Shown here piece by piece: positions 1 through 8,182 of a DNA stretch of 64,000 bases. A program made the translations under genes and the position numbers. Within the stretch, counting starts at the first letter, position 1. Every line of letters begins with the position of its first letter. The DNA comes from Pseudomonas fluorescens (GTDB lineage: Bacteria > Pseudomonadota > Gammaproteobacteria > Pseudomonadales > Pseudomonadaceae): positions 1,612,001-1,676,000 of the forward strand of contig LR782234.1 in assembly GCA_902825215.1 (NCBI GenBank), given 5' to 3'. A model generated the notes under the pieces. That model saw nothing but the letters and a program-made list of their open reading frames with translations. It searched no databases and had not been told where the DNA came from.

Positions 1-12
1 CAATGATGGATA

Positions 13-44
13 AACAAGCTGACTGCCAAGGCGATCAGCTTGTT
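13..44 (-). terminator. Hairpin, possible terminator of the RNA methyltransferase gene
   Basis: Perfect 10-bp arms AACAAGCTGA (13-22) and TCAGCTTGTT (35-44) lie just past the stop codon of the minus-strand methyltransferase gene. The tail on the minus strand is only TTTAT, so termination would be weak. Role inferred from position. Confidence 0.45.
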
Positions 45-63
45 CCATCGAATGTGCGACGCT

Positions 64-534
64 TCAGCGGAATTTTGGCCCGGAGCGGGTGTTCAGGCCC
101 TTGGCCATGCGGTCGTAGAGCACGACGTTGACCGTGGCGGCGAGGTTCATGCAGCCGGTGGTCGGGATGTACACGACGTCTTCACACCAGTCGCGGATAT
201 CTTTGTCCAGCGAACCGTCTTCCGGGCCGAAGATGTACAGCGCGCGATCCGGGTGAGTGTATTCCGGCAACGGGCGGGCGCCCTCGACCAGCTCCACGGC
301 GACGGGCACACAGTTGAGCGGGAGGATCTTTTTCAGATCATCGATGCCGATCAGCGGAATGTCGTAGTGCACGCGTTTGGTGTCGGTGACGAAGTCGGCG
401 GCGCGTTCATAGCGCTTGCCGGTGTAGAACACCGACGCCACGCCATAGCAGCCAGCGGCGCGCATCACCGAACCGACGTTCTCGGGTGATTTGGGGTTAT
501 ACAAACCAATGCAGCTGTACCGTTTGTCTGCCAC
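64..534 (-). CDS. TrmH/SpoU-family RNA methyltransferase
   Basis: Predicted S-adenosylmethionine-dependent RNA 2'-O-methyltransferase of the trefoil-knot SPOUT class, cytoplasmic, 156 residues, about the size of E. coli TrmL. The N-terminal motif NPKSPENVGSVMRAAG carries N19 and R25 typical of TrmH motif 1. FGPEDGSL near residue 100 and TTGCMNLAATVNVVLYDR near the C-terminus are the knot motifs that bind the methyl donor. I chose the GTG at 534 because the upstream extension of the open frame translates a REP repeat and aligns with nothing in the family. The exact RNA target (tRNA wobble position or another site) cannot be read from the sequence. Confidence 0.85.
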   Translation of the reverse strand: MADKRYSCIGLYNPKSPENVGSVMRAAGCYGVASVFYTGKRYERAADFVTDTKRVHYDIPLIGIDDLKKILPLNCVPVAVELVEGARPLPEYTHPDRALYIFGPEDGSLDKDIRDWCEDVVYIPTTGCMNLAATVNVVLYDRMAKGLNTRSGPKFR

Positions 535-624
535 GAGCGGGGTGCCTTCGGGAAAAAGAGCGCGATTATACGGGGATTGGGGGAGGGCCGGCAGATTCGA
601 TATCTGCGGTGTTTGGCTCGACCT

Positions 625-719
625 CATCGCTGGCAAGCCAGCTCCCACAGGTTTTCCGGCGATACACACAAAATGTGTGAACGACCCTGATCACTGTGGG
701 AGCTGGCTTGCCAGCGAAG
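625..719. repeat. REP pair, GCTGGCAAGCCAGCTCCCACAG family
   Basis: Two inverted copies of a short palindromic unit (625-650 and 694-719) face each other across about 43 bp between the methyltransferase and HNH genes. The same unit recurs at 58175-58279. This head-to-head layout is the known REPIN form of Pseudomonas REP sequences. Confidence 0.9.
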
Positions 720-744
720 GGGCCAGTTCAGGCGATGAAGATCG

Positions 745-1116
745 TTAATCTTCTTTTTTCATCAACCCGGCCAGGGCGGCAAACGGGTTATGCGTGGCCT
801 TGGCGATTTTCGGCGTGCTCAGCGAGCCTTCGCCGAAGTACTGCTGATCGGTATAACGCGAGTGCTCGTTATCGTGGCAATACAGGCACAGCAGCTCCCA
901 GTTCGAGCCGTCCTGGGGGTTGTTGTCGTGGTTGTGGTCGCGGTGGTGCACGGTCAGTTCGCTCAGGCGCTTGCCGGAAAATTCACGGGCGCAGCGGCCG
1001 CAGACGTGCGGGTACATTTTCAGGGCTTTGTCGCGGTAGCCCATTTCCTTGTCGCGCTGGTTGTCGGCGAGGATGCGGTCCAGCTTCGACGTGTTGGTGG
1101 GGGTGGACGAACTCAT
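745..1116 (-). CDS. yajD: YajD-like HNH nuclease domain protein
   Basis: Small cytoplasmic HNH-fold protein of 123 residues. The core reads HVCGRCAREF, then LTVHHRDHNHDNNPQDG, then NWELLCLYCHDNEH: two CxxC zinc pairs flank the HH and N residues of the HNH active site. This matches the YajD family of Enterobacteria and Pseudomonas, whose biological substrate is not established. The start ATG at 1116 is preceded by AGGTGA on the minus strand; an upstream in-frame start at 1188 adds 24 residues that do not look conserved. It sits alone between two unrelated genes, on the same strand as the gene at 1166-1852 and 49 bp from it. Confidence 0.8.
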   Translation of the reverse strand: MSSSTPTNTSKLDRILADNQRDKEMGYRDKALKMYPHVCGRCAREFSGKRLSELTVHHRDHNHDNNPQDGSNWELLCLYCHDNEHSRYTDQQYFGEGSLSTPKIAKATHNPFAALAGLMKKED

Positions 1117-1165
1117 GGGTTCACCTTTGTAGAAAGACTGATGACGGTTATGTGCGGAGTTTAGC

Positions 1166-1852
1166 TCAGCCCTTGAGCTTCTCGGCAATCCAGATCGTGT
1201 GGCGGGTGCCCTTGTTGCCGTGGGCGAAGACCTGGACTTCTTCGGCCTTGAAACCGGCCTTCTTCAATTTGTCGGAAAACTGCCGGTCAGCGCTGGCCGA
1301 CCACACCGCGAGCACGCCTTTAGGGCGCAACGCTTTGGCACAAGCATTCAGACCGGCAGCCGAGTACAGCCAGCTGTTGGCCTTCTGGGTCAGGCCTTCG
1401 GGGCCGTTGTCGACGTCGAGCATGATCGCGTCGAAACCGTTCGGTTCGCTCTGCAGCACCTTGGCCACGTCTTCCTGGCGGATCACCGTGCGCGGATCGA
1501 GCAGTGGCCGGCCGGACTTTTCCCCCAGCGGGCCACGGTTCCACTCGACCACGCCGGGCACCAGCTCGGCGACCACCACCTCGGCACTTTTGCCCAGATG
1601 CTTGAGCGCCGAAGCCAGGGTAAAACCCATGCCGAGGCCGCCGATCAACACGCGCGAATCCGGCCGCCCGGCAACCTTGCGGCATGGAATCTCGGCCAGC
1701 GCATCCTCGGAACCGTGCATGCGCGTGTTCATCAATTGCCCGCCGTCGCCGCCCTGGATCTTGATGACGAAATCCTCGCCATACTCGAACAGGCACAGGG
1801 CACCGCCGCTTTCAGGGATCGGGGTGGTGTCGAGCAGAACGAAACGTTTCAT
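1166..1852 (-). CDS. Spermidine-synthase-like class I methyltransferase-fold protein
   Basis: A 228-residue protein with a Rossmann-fold SAM or decarboxylated-SAM binding core. VLIGGLGMGFTLASAL matches motif I (GxGxG), VVVAELVPGVVEWNR supplies the acidic residue after strand 2, and FDAIMLDVDNGPEGL matches motif IV of the spermidine-synthase superfamily. It is shorter than true SpeE proteins and lacks an obvious polyamine-binding tail, so its reaction is unknown. The start at 1852 (MKRFVLLD) is preceded by an AGAGA stretch. It is divergent from the proline-rich gene at 1931, leaving about 78 bp for both promoters. Confidence 0.7.
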   Translation of the reverse strand: MKRFVLLDTTPIPESGGALCLFEYGEDFVIKIQGGDGGQLMNTRMHGSEDALAEIPCRKVAGRPDSRVLIGGLGMGFTLASALKHLGKSAEVVVAELVPGVVEWNRGPLGEKSGRPLLDPRTVIRQEDVAKVLQSEPNGFDAIMLDVDNGPEGLTQKANSWLYSAAGLNACAKALRPKGVLAVWSASADRQFSDKLKKAGFKAEEVQVFAHGNKGTRHTIWIAEKLKG

Positions 1853-1930
1853 GGAAATCTCTACAGGGGGAAGGCAAGCAGGCGCGTTGAGAGTAGCCTG
1901 AGCACAGACTAGAGCCAAACGGAGCCCTTG

Positions 1931-2215
1931 ATGAAGCGCACCATTCTAACGGTCATTGCCCTGGCCGCGCTCGCGATTACTGCGGCGCGGGCGCAGCAGG
2001 CGATTCCGGTCAGCCCGACGCCGCAGCCCGGTTCGCCCGGCACCGCGACACCGACGCCGTATCCGCAGATCACGCCGATCACCATTCCCAAGTCTGGCGC
2101 CGGCAGTGGCAGCCCGCCGCTGGTGCCGATCGAAATGCCCAGCCCACCGAGCAAGGATCAACCGGTGCCGGGCATCGAACCGAGCGGCACCAAGGCCAAA
2201 ACCCCGGGCGGTTAA
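1931..2215 (+). CDS. Small proline-rich secreted protein, function unknown
   Basis: A 94-residue protein with a clear Sec signal peptide: basic MKR, hydrophobic ILTVIALAALAITAARA, likely cleaved at ARA-QQ. The rest is low complexity, rich in Pro, Thr, Gly and Ser, with repeated TPxPQP/PITIP-like segments, and so is probably disordered in the periplasm or envelope. No catalytic motif is visible. GGAG at 1921-1924 gives a ribosome site. Its stop overlaps the stop of the convergent gene at 2212-2685: the two TAA codons share TTAA. I do not recognise the family. Confidence 0.65.
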   Translation: MKRTILTVIALAALAITAARAQQAIPVSPTPQPGSPGTATPTPYPQITPITIPKSGAGSGSPPLVPIEMPSPPSKDQPVPGIEPSGTKAKTPGG

Positions 2216-2685
2216 ACCTGTTGCGCCGCCAGTTGGCCATCGGCCATGCGCAGGCGTTTCGACAGCGAGACGGCGAGGGCGCGGATGATCTTCGCGGCGA
2301 TTTTCGGCGCGTCGTTGAGCATTTTTTCCAGCGAATCCTTGCCCAGATTCAGCAACTGGCAGTTGCTCGCGGCGATGCAGGTGGCGGAGCGTCGCTCGCC
2401 GTCAAGCACGGCCATTTCGCCGAACGCCCGGCCGCTGCGCAATGTAGCCATGGTGATGACCTGACCGTCGGCGCCGGTTTTCTGCACCGCCACCTGGCCG
2501 GTGTGGATGATGCACATGAAGCTCCCAGCGTCGCCTTCGTGGAAGATCGCTTCGCCTTGCGCCACGGTGCTGATGCTGAAGTAGCCGGAGGCGGCGGCAA
2601 AATCGGCCAGTTGCAATTGGTCGAACAGGCCGCAGTCCATCAGCCAGTCGCGGATTTCGTTGTTCAGTAAGGTCGGTTCTGACAT
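2212..2685 (-). CDS. Stand-alone cyclic-nucleotide-binding domain protein
   Basis: A 157-residue cytoplasmic protein consisting of one Crp-type beta-barrel. GEAIFHEGDAGSFMCIIHTGQ starts the barrel, and SGRAFGEMAVLDGERRSATCIA is the phosphate-binding cassette (FGEMAVL with R near the end) that contacts cAMP or cGMP. There is no helix-turn-helix after it; the C-terminus is a helix ending KRLRMADGQLAAQQV. It therefore senses a nucleotide without binding DNA itself and presumably acts on a partner protein, which is not evident nearby. The gene is followed on its upstream side by a REP pair. Confidence 0.75.
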   Translation of the reverse strand: MSEPTLLNNEIRDWLMDCGLFDQLQLADFAAASGYFSISTVAQGEAIFHEGDAGSFMCIIHTGQVAVQKTGADGQVITMATLRSGRAFGEMAVLDGERRSATCIAASNCQLLNLGKDSLEKMLNDAPKIAAKIIRALAVSLSKRLRMADGQLAAQQV

Positions 2686-2734
2686 GTCGTCACGGTCTTT
2701 TTGTTTTCACATTTTCGAGGCTTGCACCGGCCCC

Positions 2735-2823
2735 TGTGGGAGCGAGCCTGCTCGCGAAAGCGTAGTGTCAGTCACCGACGATGTGGATGACAGGTCGCAT
2801 TCGCGAGCAGGCTCGCTCCCACA
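2735..2823. repeat. REPIN, GTGGGAGCGAGCCTGCTCGCGA family
   Basis: Left unit 2735-2758 and right unit 2799-2823 are inverted copies of the commonest repeat in this window. They lie between the cyclic-nucleotide protein and ptrB. About 40 bp of non-conserved DNA separates the units. Confidence 0.92.
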
Positions 2824-2888
2824 AAGGGGTCATGGGTGTATCGGTCTCTCGGGTCTGGAGTTAAGACCCAAGCCACCCACAGAGTTCC

Positions 2889-4943
2889 TCAGGCCAGGCC
2901 CAAAACCTTGAACACAAACGCATATTCGAGCGCTACGTCACGTAATCCCTGATAACGCCCGCTCATGCCGCCATGCCCGGCGCCCAGTTCGGTCTTGAGC
3001 AGCAGCGGATTGTTGTCGGTCCTGGTCGCGCGCAATTTCGCCACCCACTTGGCCGCTTCCCAATATTGCACGCGGCTGTCGTTGTAGCCGGCGATCACCA
3101 GCAGCGGCGGATAAGCCTGCGCGGTGACGTTTTCGTAAGGTGCGTAAGCCTTGATCCGCTCGTAAACGTCTGGGTCTTCCGGGTTGCCCCATTCGTCGTA
3201 TTCGGTGACGGTCAGCGGCAGTTCCGGGTCGAGCATGGTGTTGAGCACGTCGACGAACGGCACTTCGGCAATCGCCACACCGAACAGGTCAGGACGCTGG
3301 TTCAGCACCGCGCCGATCAACAGGCCACCGGCGCTGCCGCCGCTGATTGCCAGTTTTTCCGCCGTGGTGATGCCGTTGAGAATCAGAAACTCGGCGCAGG
3401 CAATGAAATCGCTGAAGGTGTTGTGCTTGTGTTCCTGTTTGCCGGCGCGATACCAGGCCTCGCCCAGTTCACCGCCGCCGCGCACATGGGCGATGGCGAA
3501 GGCCATGCCGCGATCGAGCAGGCTCAGACGCGCATGGGAAAACCACGGATCGAGGCTCGAACCGTAAGCGCCGTAACCATAGAGATACAGCGGCACCGGT
3601 TTACCGAGCATTTCGCGTTTCATCACCAGGCTGATCGGTACTTGCGTGCCATCCGGCGCGGTCGCCCACAGACGTTGACTGACGTAGGCATCGGCATCGA
3701 ATGGGCCAAGCACCGGCGTTTCCTTGAGCACCGTTTGTTCGCCCGTGGCGAGGATCAACTGACGCACTTGCGCCGGGCGGTTCAACGCTTCGTAACGCAG
3801 GCGAATGCGGTCGCTGACAAACTCCAGGCTGTTTTGCACATAAAGACTGTAGGCCGCATCCGGCAATTGCACGCGATACGGCGCCAGCCCGTGCGGGTGC
3901 ACTTCGATGATCGGCAGGCCGCCTTCGCGCAGGCTCAGGGTCATGGCTTGGGCGTTGAGACTGACCCCGTCGAGCATCACTTCGTCGTTGTGCGGGATCA
4001 GGTTCTGCCAGTCAGCTTCGCTCGGCGCCACGCCAGTGTCTGGGGCCTGATACAGCGCATAGTTGATGCCGTCGCGGTTGCTGCGGATGAACCAGGTCCA
4101 GACGCCGTCGAGCATGCCGTGATCGACGTCATATTCATGATCTTCGACCCGCGGCGCCAGACAGGTGAACGGCAGGTGCGGCTGGTTGGCGTCCAGCGCC
4201 CAGACTTCGCTGGTGGTCTTGCTGCCCAGCGACAGCAGCAATTGCTGCTCGGAGCTCGCACGATAGCAGTGCAGAAAAAAACGCCCGTCCGGCTCATGAA
4301 ACACTTCTTCGGCTGCGGTGCCGTCGAGGCGATAACGGAACAGTTTGTGCGGACGGTGCGTGTCGTCGAGCACGCCGAAAAACAGGGTCAGGCTGTCGTT
4401 GGCCCAGGTCATGCTGCCGTCGCAGTCGGCAAATTCCAGCTCGCTGACGCGGTCGCTGGACAGCTCTTTGACGAACAGCGTGTAAATCTCATCGCCCGCG
4501 GCATCGACGCTGTAGGCCAGACGCTGATGGTCGGGACTGATGCTGAACGCGCCTAGCGAAAAGAACCCGCCGTTGGCCAGGGCGTTCGGGTCGAGCAACA
4601 GCTGTTCGCGGCTTTCGTCGAGGGTCAGGCTGTCGTCGGCCGGACGCGGGCAGCGATAGTGCCGGGCGTATTCATCGCCCGCGGTGGTACGCGTGTAATA
4701 CAGGTACGGACCCCACGGCGACGGCAGCGACAGGTCGGTTTCGAGGATCCGGCCCTTGATCTCGTTGAACAGGGTTTCGCGCAGCTCGGCCTGATCGGCG
4801 GTTTGCGCTTCTTGATAAGCGTTTTCGGCCTTGAGGTAGTCGAGCACCGCGTCGGTGTCGCGCTCCTGCAGCCAGGCATACGGGTCGGCGCCGGGGGCCC
4901 GGTGGGCAATCGGGGCAGTCATGACATTGGCGGAATCGGGCAT
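2889..4943 (-). CDS. ptrB: Oligopeptidase B (S9 family serine peptidase)
   Basis: Cytoplasmic serine peptidase that cuts short peptides after Lys or Arg. It has 684 residues, nearly the E. coli length (686). The first ~400 residues form the beta-propeller (repeated DE, W and DG strands) and the last ~250 the alpha/beta-hydrolase domain. The catalytic triad is visible: Ser537 in SGGSAGG, Asp622 in YNDSRVQYW and His657 in GAGHGGMSGR, spaced as in the family. The start at 4943 is the first good ATG; MTAPIAHR seven residues later is an alternative. It stands alone, flanked on both sides by REP pairs, so is probably monocistronic. Confidence 0.88.
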   Translation of the reverse strand: MPDSANVMTAPIAHRAPGADPYAWLQERDTDAVLDYLKAENAYQEAQTADQAELRETLFNEIKGRILETDLSLPSPWGPYLYYTRTTAGDEYARHYRCPRPADDSLTLDESREQLLLDPNALANGGFFSLGAFSISPDHQRLAYSVDAAGDEIYTLFVKELSSDRVSELEFADCDGSMTWANDSLTLFFGVLDDTHRPHKLFRYRLDGTAAEEVFHEPDGRFFLHCYRASSEQQLLLSLGSKTTSEVWALDANQPHLPFTCLAPRVEDHEYDVDHGMLDGVWTWFIRSNRDGINYALYQAPDTGVAPSEADWQNLIPHNDEVMLDGVSLNAQAMTLSLREGGLPIIEVHPHGLAPYRVQLPDAAYSLYVQNSLEFVSDRIRLRYEALNRPAQVRQLILATGEQTVLKETPVLGPFDADAYVSQRLWATAPDGTQVPISLVMKREMLGKPVPLYLYGYGAYGSSLDPWFSHARLSLLDRGMAFAIAHVRGGGELGEAWYRAGKQEHKHNTFSDFIACAEFLILNGITTAEKLAISGGSAGGLLIGAVLNQRPDLFGVAIAEVPFVDVLNTMLDPELPLTVTEYDEWGNPEDPDVYERIKAYAPYENVTAQAYPPLLVIAGYNDSRVQYWEAAKWVAKLRATRTDNNPLLLKTELGAGHGGMSGRYQGLRDVALEYAFVFKVLGLA

Positions 4944-5002
4944 GGAAGGCTCTCGGGCAATTCGGAATAGGGTTTTCGCGGGTCTTGATGACGCTGCAGA
5001 TT

Positions 5003-5093
5003 CTGTGGGAGCGAGCCTGCTCGCGAAAGCGGTGTGTCAGACAACGATGTTTCAACTGACAGTCCGTATTCGCGAGCAGGCTCGCTCCCACAG
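5003..5093. repeat. REPIN, GTGGGAGCGAGCC family
   Basis: Inverted pair (5003-5026 and 5068-5093) in the divergent gap upstream of ptrB and of the membrane protein at 5176. Unusually for this family here, it sits between two 5' ends, so it may lie inside or beside promoters. Confidence 0.9.
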
Positions 5094-5175
5094 GGATAAC
5101 AGTGGCTGTCTGGTATTGGGACAAGCCGCATGGGCGAAAAGTCGTTACTATAAGCGCCTCTTTGCCTGCCTTGCC

Positions 5176-5673
5176 ATGGACACCATGACCGAGAACGACT
5201 ATCTGATCGCCTGGGGCCTTTACGCCTTTGCCGCCGTAGGCTGCCTGTTGGTATGGATGCGCCTGACCACCTGGATGTGGCGCTGGTTGCGCGAGCCGCT
5301 GCGTGTGCTGATGGCGGTGTTGCTGTTCAGCCCGACCATCGTCGATCCGGTGAAAGCCAAGGTCGCGCCGGCCATCGCCATCACCGCTCTGGACCTGCTG
5401 TTCAAGGTTGGCAACAACGCCTGGCGGGCAGTGTCCGACCTGTTCATGTACGGCATGATCGCCTTCGGCGTTTATCTGGTGTTCGTACTGATACGGCTAC
5501 CGATCGAGCGTGCCTCCAAAGCACGCCGCGAGAAGGCCGAAGCGGCCAAGGCTGCGGCGCGTGCCGATGAGCGCGACGACGATCAGCCGTTCGGCGGTGC
5601 CGGTGACGACCGCTATGGGCGCCCGCCAGTGCCGAACACTCCGCAGCGCATGCGGGTCGAGCCGCGTCTGTAA
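5176..5673 (+). CDS. Inner-membrane protein with acidic/basic cytoplasmic tail, function unknown
   Basis: About 165 residues. Hydrophobic segments near residues 8-24 (LIAWGLYAFAAVGCLLVW), 38-52 (LRVLMAVLLFSPTIV) and 95-112 (MYGMIAFGVYLVFVLI) suggest three membrane spans. A charged tail follows, SKARREKAEAAKAAARADERDDD, then a proline-rich end. Starts at 5176 and 5185 are both possible; neither has a strong ribosome site. The next gene starts 15 bp after its stop, so the two are likely co-transcribed with the amidotransferase and the DUF2937 membrane protein. Family conserved in Pseudomonas as far as I know, function unassigned. Confidence 0.65.
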   Translation: MDTMTENDYLIAWGLYAFAAVGCLLVWMRLTTWMWRWLREPLRVLMAVLLFSPTIVDPVKAKVAPAIAITALDLLFKVGNNAWRAVSDLFMYGMIAFGVYLVFVLIRLPIERASKARREKAEAAKAAARADERDDDQPFGGAGDDRYGRPPVPNTPQRMRVEPRL

Positions 5674-5688
5674 CCCGAGAGTCCGCAC

Positions 5689-6465
5689 ATGTGTGAATTA
5701 CTGGGCATGAGTGCCAACGTGCCGACCGACATCGTGTTCAGCTTCACCGGCCTGATGCAGCGCGGCGGTCGTACCGGCCCGCACCGCGATGGCTGGGGCA
5801 TCGCTTTTTATGAAGGTCGCGGCTTGCGCCTGTTCCAGGACCCGGCCGCGAGCAGCGAATCGGAAGTCGCCAACCTGGTGCAGCGCTACCCGATCAAGAG
5901 CGAAGTGGTCATCGGCCACATTCGTCAGGCCAACGTCGGCAAGGTCTGCCTGTCCAACACCCATCCGTTCGTTCGCGAACTGTGGGGACGCAATTGGTGC
6001 TTCGCGCACAACGGTCAGCTCGCCGAATTCACCCCGATCAAGAGTTTCTACCGCCCGGTCGGCGATACCGACAGCGAAGCGGCGTTCTGCGATTTGCTTA
6101 ATCGCGTGCGCGCTGCGTTCCCGGAGCCGGTCGATATCGAAGTGCTGTTGCCGGACCTGGTCGCGGCCTGCGCCGAATATCGCAGCAAAGGCGTGTTCAA
6201 TTGCCTGCTCAGCGATGGCGACTGGCTGTTCTGCTATTGCTCGACCAAACTGGCGCAGATCACCCGGCGCGCACCGTTCGGCCCGGCGCGGCTGAAAGAT
6301 GTCGATGTGATCGTCGACTTCCAGGCGGAAACCACGCCCAACGACGTGGTAACGGTGATCGCCACCGAACCGTTGACCGAAAACGAAACCTGGACCCGCT
6401 ACGAGCCGGGCCAATGGAGCCTGTGGCGACGCGGCGAATGCGTCAGCCAGGGCAAGACCGAATAA
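5689..6465 (+). CDS. Class II glutamine amidotransferase, YafJ type
   Basis: A 258-residue N-terminal-nucleophile amidotransferase. The initiator Met is followed directly by Cys2 ([10 protein letters not shown]), the catalytic nucleophile after Met removal. [25 protein letters not shown] and [10 protein letters not shown] are the class II glutaminase motifs that bind glutamine and the oxyanion. There is no synthetase domain fused to it, so the acceptor of the released ammonia is unknown; E. coli YafJ has the same layout. It lies between two membrane-protein genes with gaps of 15 and 12 bp, suggesting one operon 5176-7020. Confidence 0.82.
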   Translation: MCELLGMSANVPTDIVFSFTGLMQRGGRTGPHRDGWGIAFYEGRGLRLFQDPAASSESEVANLVQRYPIKSEVVIGHIRQANVGKVCLSNTHPFVRELWGRNWCFAHNGQLAEFTPIKSFYRPVGDTDSEAAFCDLLNRVRAAFPEPVDIEVLLPDLVAACAEYRSKGVFNCLLSDGDWLFCYCSTKLAQITRRAPFGPARLKDVDVIVDFQAETTPNDVVTVIATEPLTENETWTRYEPGQWSLWRRGECVSQGKTE

Positions 6466-6477
6466 GGATTGCACCTC

Positions 6478-7020
6478 ATGTTGCTCAGTTATGTACGGCT
6501 GGTGTTGTTTGCGGCAGGCCTGTTGATCGGTGTCCAGGTGCCGGGGTTCATCAACGATTACGCGAAACGTGTCGAAGCGCATCTGATCGAAGCGCAAACC
6601 GGCCTGCGTGGCTTCCAGGGCACCGCCGATCAGTTTTTCAAAGGCGACATGCAGGCGCTGGTCGCGCATTACCGCGCCAGCGAAGACCCGATATTCCGCA
6701 GCGATGCCGACAGCCTGAACACCTTGCTTACCCGCCAGGTTGCGCTGGACAAGCAATTCCAGGCGATGCAAGGGCCGTGGTACATCCGCTTTCTGCAAGT
6801 GGTACTGGCTGCCGATCCGGACATTCGCAAGGAAACCTGGAACGGCTACAGCTACCAGATTCTGCTGACCCCGGAAGCGATGATCTGGGGCATGAGCGGC
6901 GCGCTGCTGCTGTCGTTCGGCATCGAATGCCTGTTCCGCCTGATTGACTGGGTAGTGCTTGGCGGCCGCCGCCTGCGCCAGAGCCGGCCGATCGAGGACC
7001 GCGACGTGCGCGGCCTTTGA
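6478..7020 (+). CDS. DUF2937 family membrane protein
   Basis: A 180-residue protein with one membrane segment at each end: residues 3-20 (LSYVRLVLFAAGLLIGV) and about 138-160 (MIWGMSGALLLSFGIECLF). The charged middle part (FINDYAKRVEAHLIEAQ onward) is probably periplasmic. This architecture matches DUF2937, whose role is unknown. Start at ATG 6478, with AAGGA at 6464-6468 overlapping the stop of the amidotransferase. The TGA stop (7018-7020) is the first three bases of a palindromic repeat. Confidence 0.75.
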   Translation: MLLSYVRLVLFAAGLLIGVQVPGFINDYAKRVEAHLIEAQTGLRGFQGTADQFFKGDMQALVAHYRASEDPIFRSDADSLNTLLTRQVALDKQFQAMQGPWYIRFLQVVLAADPDIRKETWNGYSYQILLTPEAMIWGMSGALLLSFGIECLFRLIDWVVLGGRRLRQSRPIEDRDVRGL

Positions 7021-7112
7021 TCGTTCCCACGCTCTGCGTGGGAATGCAGCCCGGGACGCTCTGCGTCCCTTTCAAACCGAACGTATTCCCACGCAAAGCG
7101 TGGGAACGATCA
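7018..7112. repeat. REPIN, TGATCGTTCCCACGC family
   Basis: Outer arms TGATCGTTCCCACGC and its inverse enclose two smaller hairpins. The left end supplies the stop codon of the plus-strand DUF2937 gene, and the right end (CGATCA) supplies the stop codon of the minus-strand LysR gene. A convergent position suggests it may also help end both transcripts. Confidence 0.92.
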
Positions 7113-8024
7113 TGACGTGAGGGTGATGCAGTCCTTGCCCACCTTTTGCGCATAGTCCGCCAACACCTGCCGACACAACGGCACAATCTCCTCGACCCAC
7201 TCAACCCCGATCCGCCACGACACCACCACCTGCAAATCCGGCGGTCGCTGATCGATATTCAGCAGGATCAAATCCCCGCGCGCCAGCTCTTCGGCTACCA
7301 GCACGGGCGGCAGTACACCAATACCAAACCCGTCACGTAATAACCGCGTGATCGCCGACACCGAATTCACGCAATTCAAACGTGGCGCCAGTACGCCATT
7401 GGCCTGCATCAACGCCAGCAAGTCCTGATGCGGCCGCGAGTTTTTCGAATAAGTGATGATGCGTTCCTGCGCCAGTTCGGCGAGGTCGGCGTAGTCGCGG
7501 TGGTAGATTGACTGGCGGGCGACGATCCAGCCCAGCGGATGACTGGCCAGTTCCAGACTGCGCACGCTTTCATGGCGGATCAGGTCAGTCTGCAGAATGA
7601 TGTCGAGAAAGCCTTTTTGCAGTTGATCGCAGAGGTTCAGTGCGGTATCCGCGACCAATTCGATTTCTACCCGTGGATAAAGATCGGTCATCTGCGCCAC
7701 CAACGGGCTCAGCCAGGTGTGGATCACCGTGTCCATCACACCGATGCGCACCCGGCCGATCTTGCTCGAACGGGTCTCGATCGATTGTTTCAGCGCGGCC
7801 ATGGTGTCGAGCATCTGCTCAGCGTAGTCGAGCACTTTCAAGCCTTCGGGCGTCAGGCTCACGCCGCGCGAATCGCGCAAAAACAGCTTCACCCCAAGCT
7901 CGCCTTCAAGCACCGCGATGCGGCTGGAGATTGACGCCTGGGTGGTGAACAGCTTGTCGGCGGTCAGGCGAAAACTCTTTAGTCGGGCGACCCAGACAAA
8001 GGTCTCAAGAAACTTCAGGTTCAT
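7110..8024 (-). CDS. LysR-family regulator next to the 5-oxoprolinase operon
   Basis: A 304-residue LysR-type regulator. The winged helix-turn-helix is at residues 1-60 (FLETFVWVARLKSFRLTADKLFTTQASISSRI), followed by a linker helix and a two-lobe effector domain. Divergent from an MFS transporter and pxpABC with 158 bp between, so it most likely controls that operon; the inducer, perhaps 5-oxoproline, is a guess from context. Start ATG at 8024; a TTG two codons upstream is less likely. Confidence 0.85.
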   Translation of the reverse strand: MNLKFLETFVWVARLKSFRLTADKLFTTQASISSRIAVLEGELGVKLFLRDSRGVSLTPEGLKVLDYAEQMLDTMAALKQSIETRSSKIGRVRIGVMDTVIHTWLSPLVAQMTDLYPRVEIELVADTALNLCDQLQKGFLDIILQTDLIRHESVRSLELASHPLGWIVARQSIYHRDYADLAELAQERIITYSKNSRPHQDLLALMQANGVLAPRLNCVNSVSAITRLLRDGFGIGVLPPVLVAEELARGDLILLNIDQRPPDLQVVVSWRIGVEWVEEIVPLCRQVLADYAQKVGKDCITLTS

Positions 8025-8182
8025 GGGCAAGGCTCGGGTGACAAATTTTTCTTATGCCTAAGGCGGGTTTTTATTCGTTGGACGCACAACGGCCGCGCGG
8101 CGAAAAATCGGCGCATGCGGTTCCCACGATATGCGTCGTCGGAGCTTCGAACAAGACCAATAAAAACCTGCGGAGATTTGCC
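8025..8182. promoter_or_regulatory. Divergent control region of the LysR and MFS-pxp genes
   Basis: A 158-bp region between divergent genes. It contains the odd-length palindrome GCCTAAGGC (8056-8064) and a partial direct repeat ATGCGG/ATATGCGT near 8115-8140. Either could be part of a LysR binding site. No convincing -35/-10 pair was found by eye. Confidence 0.4.

Noticed and set aside
2973..4556. Long plus-strand frame opposite ptrB
   Set aside because: Shadow of oligopeptidase B; no ribosome site or motif.
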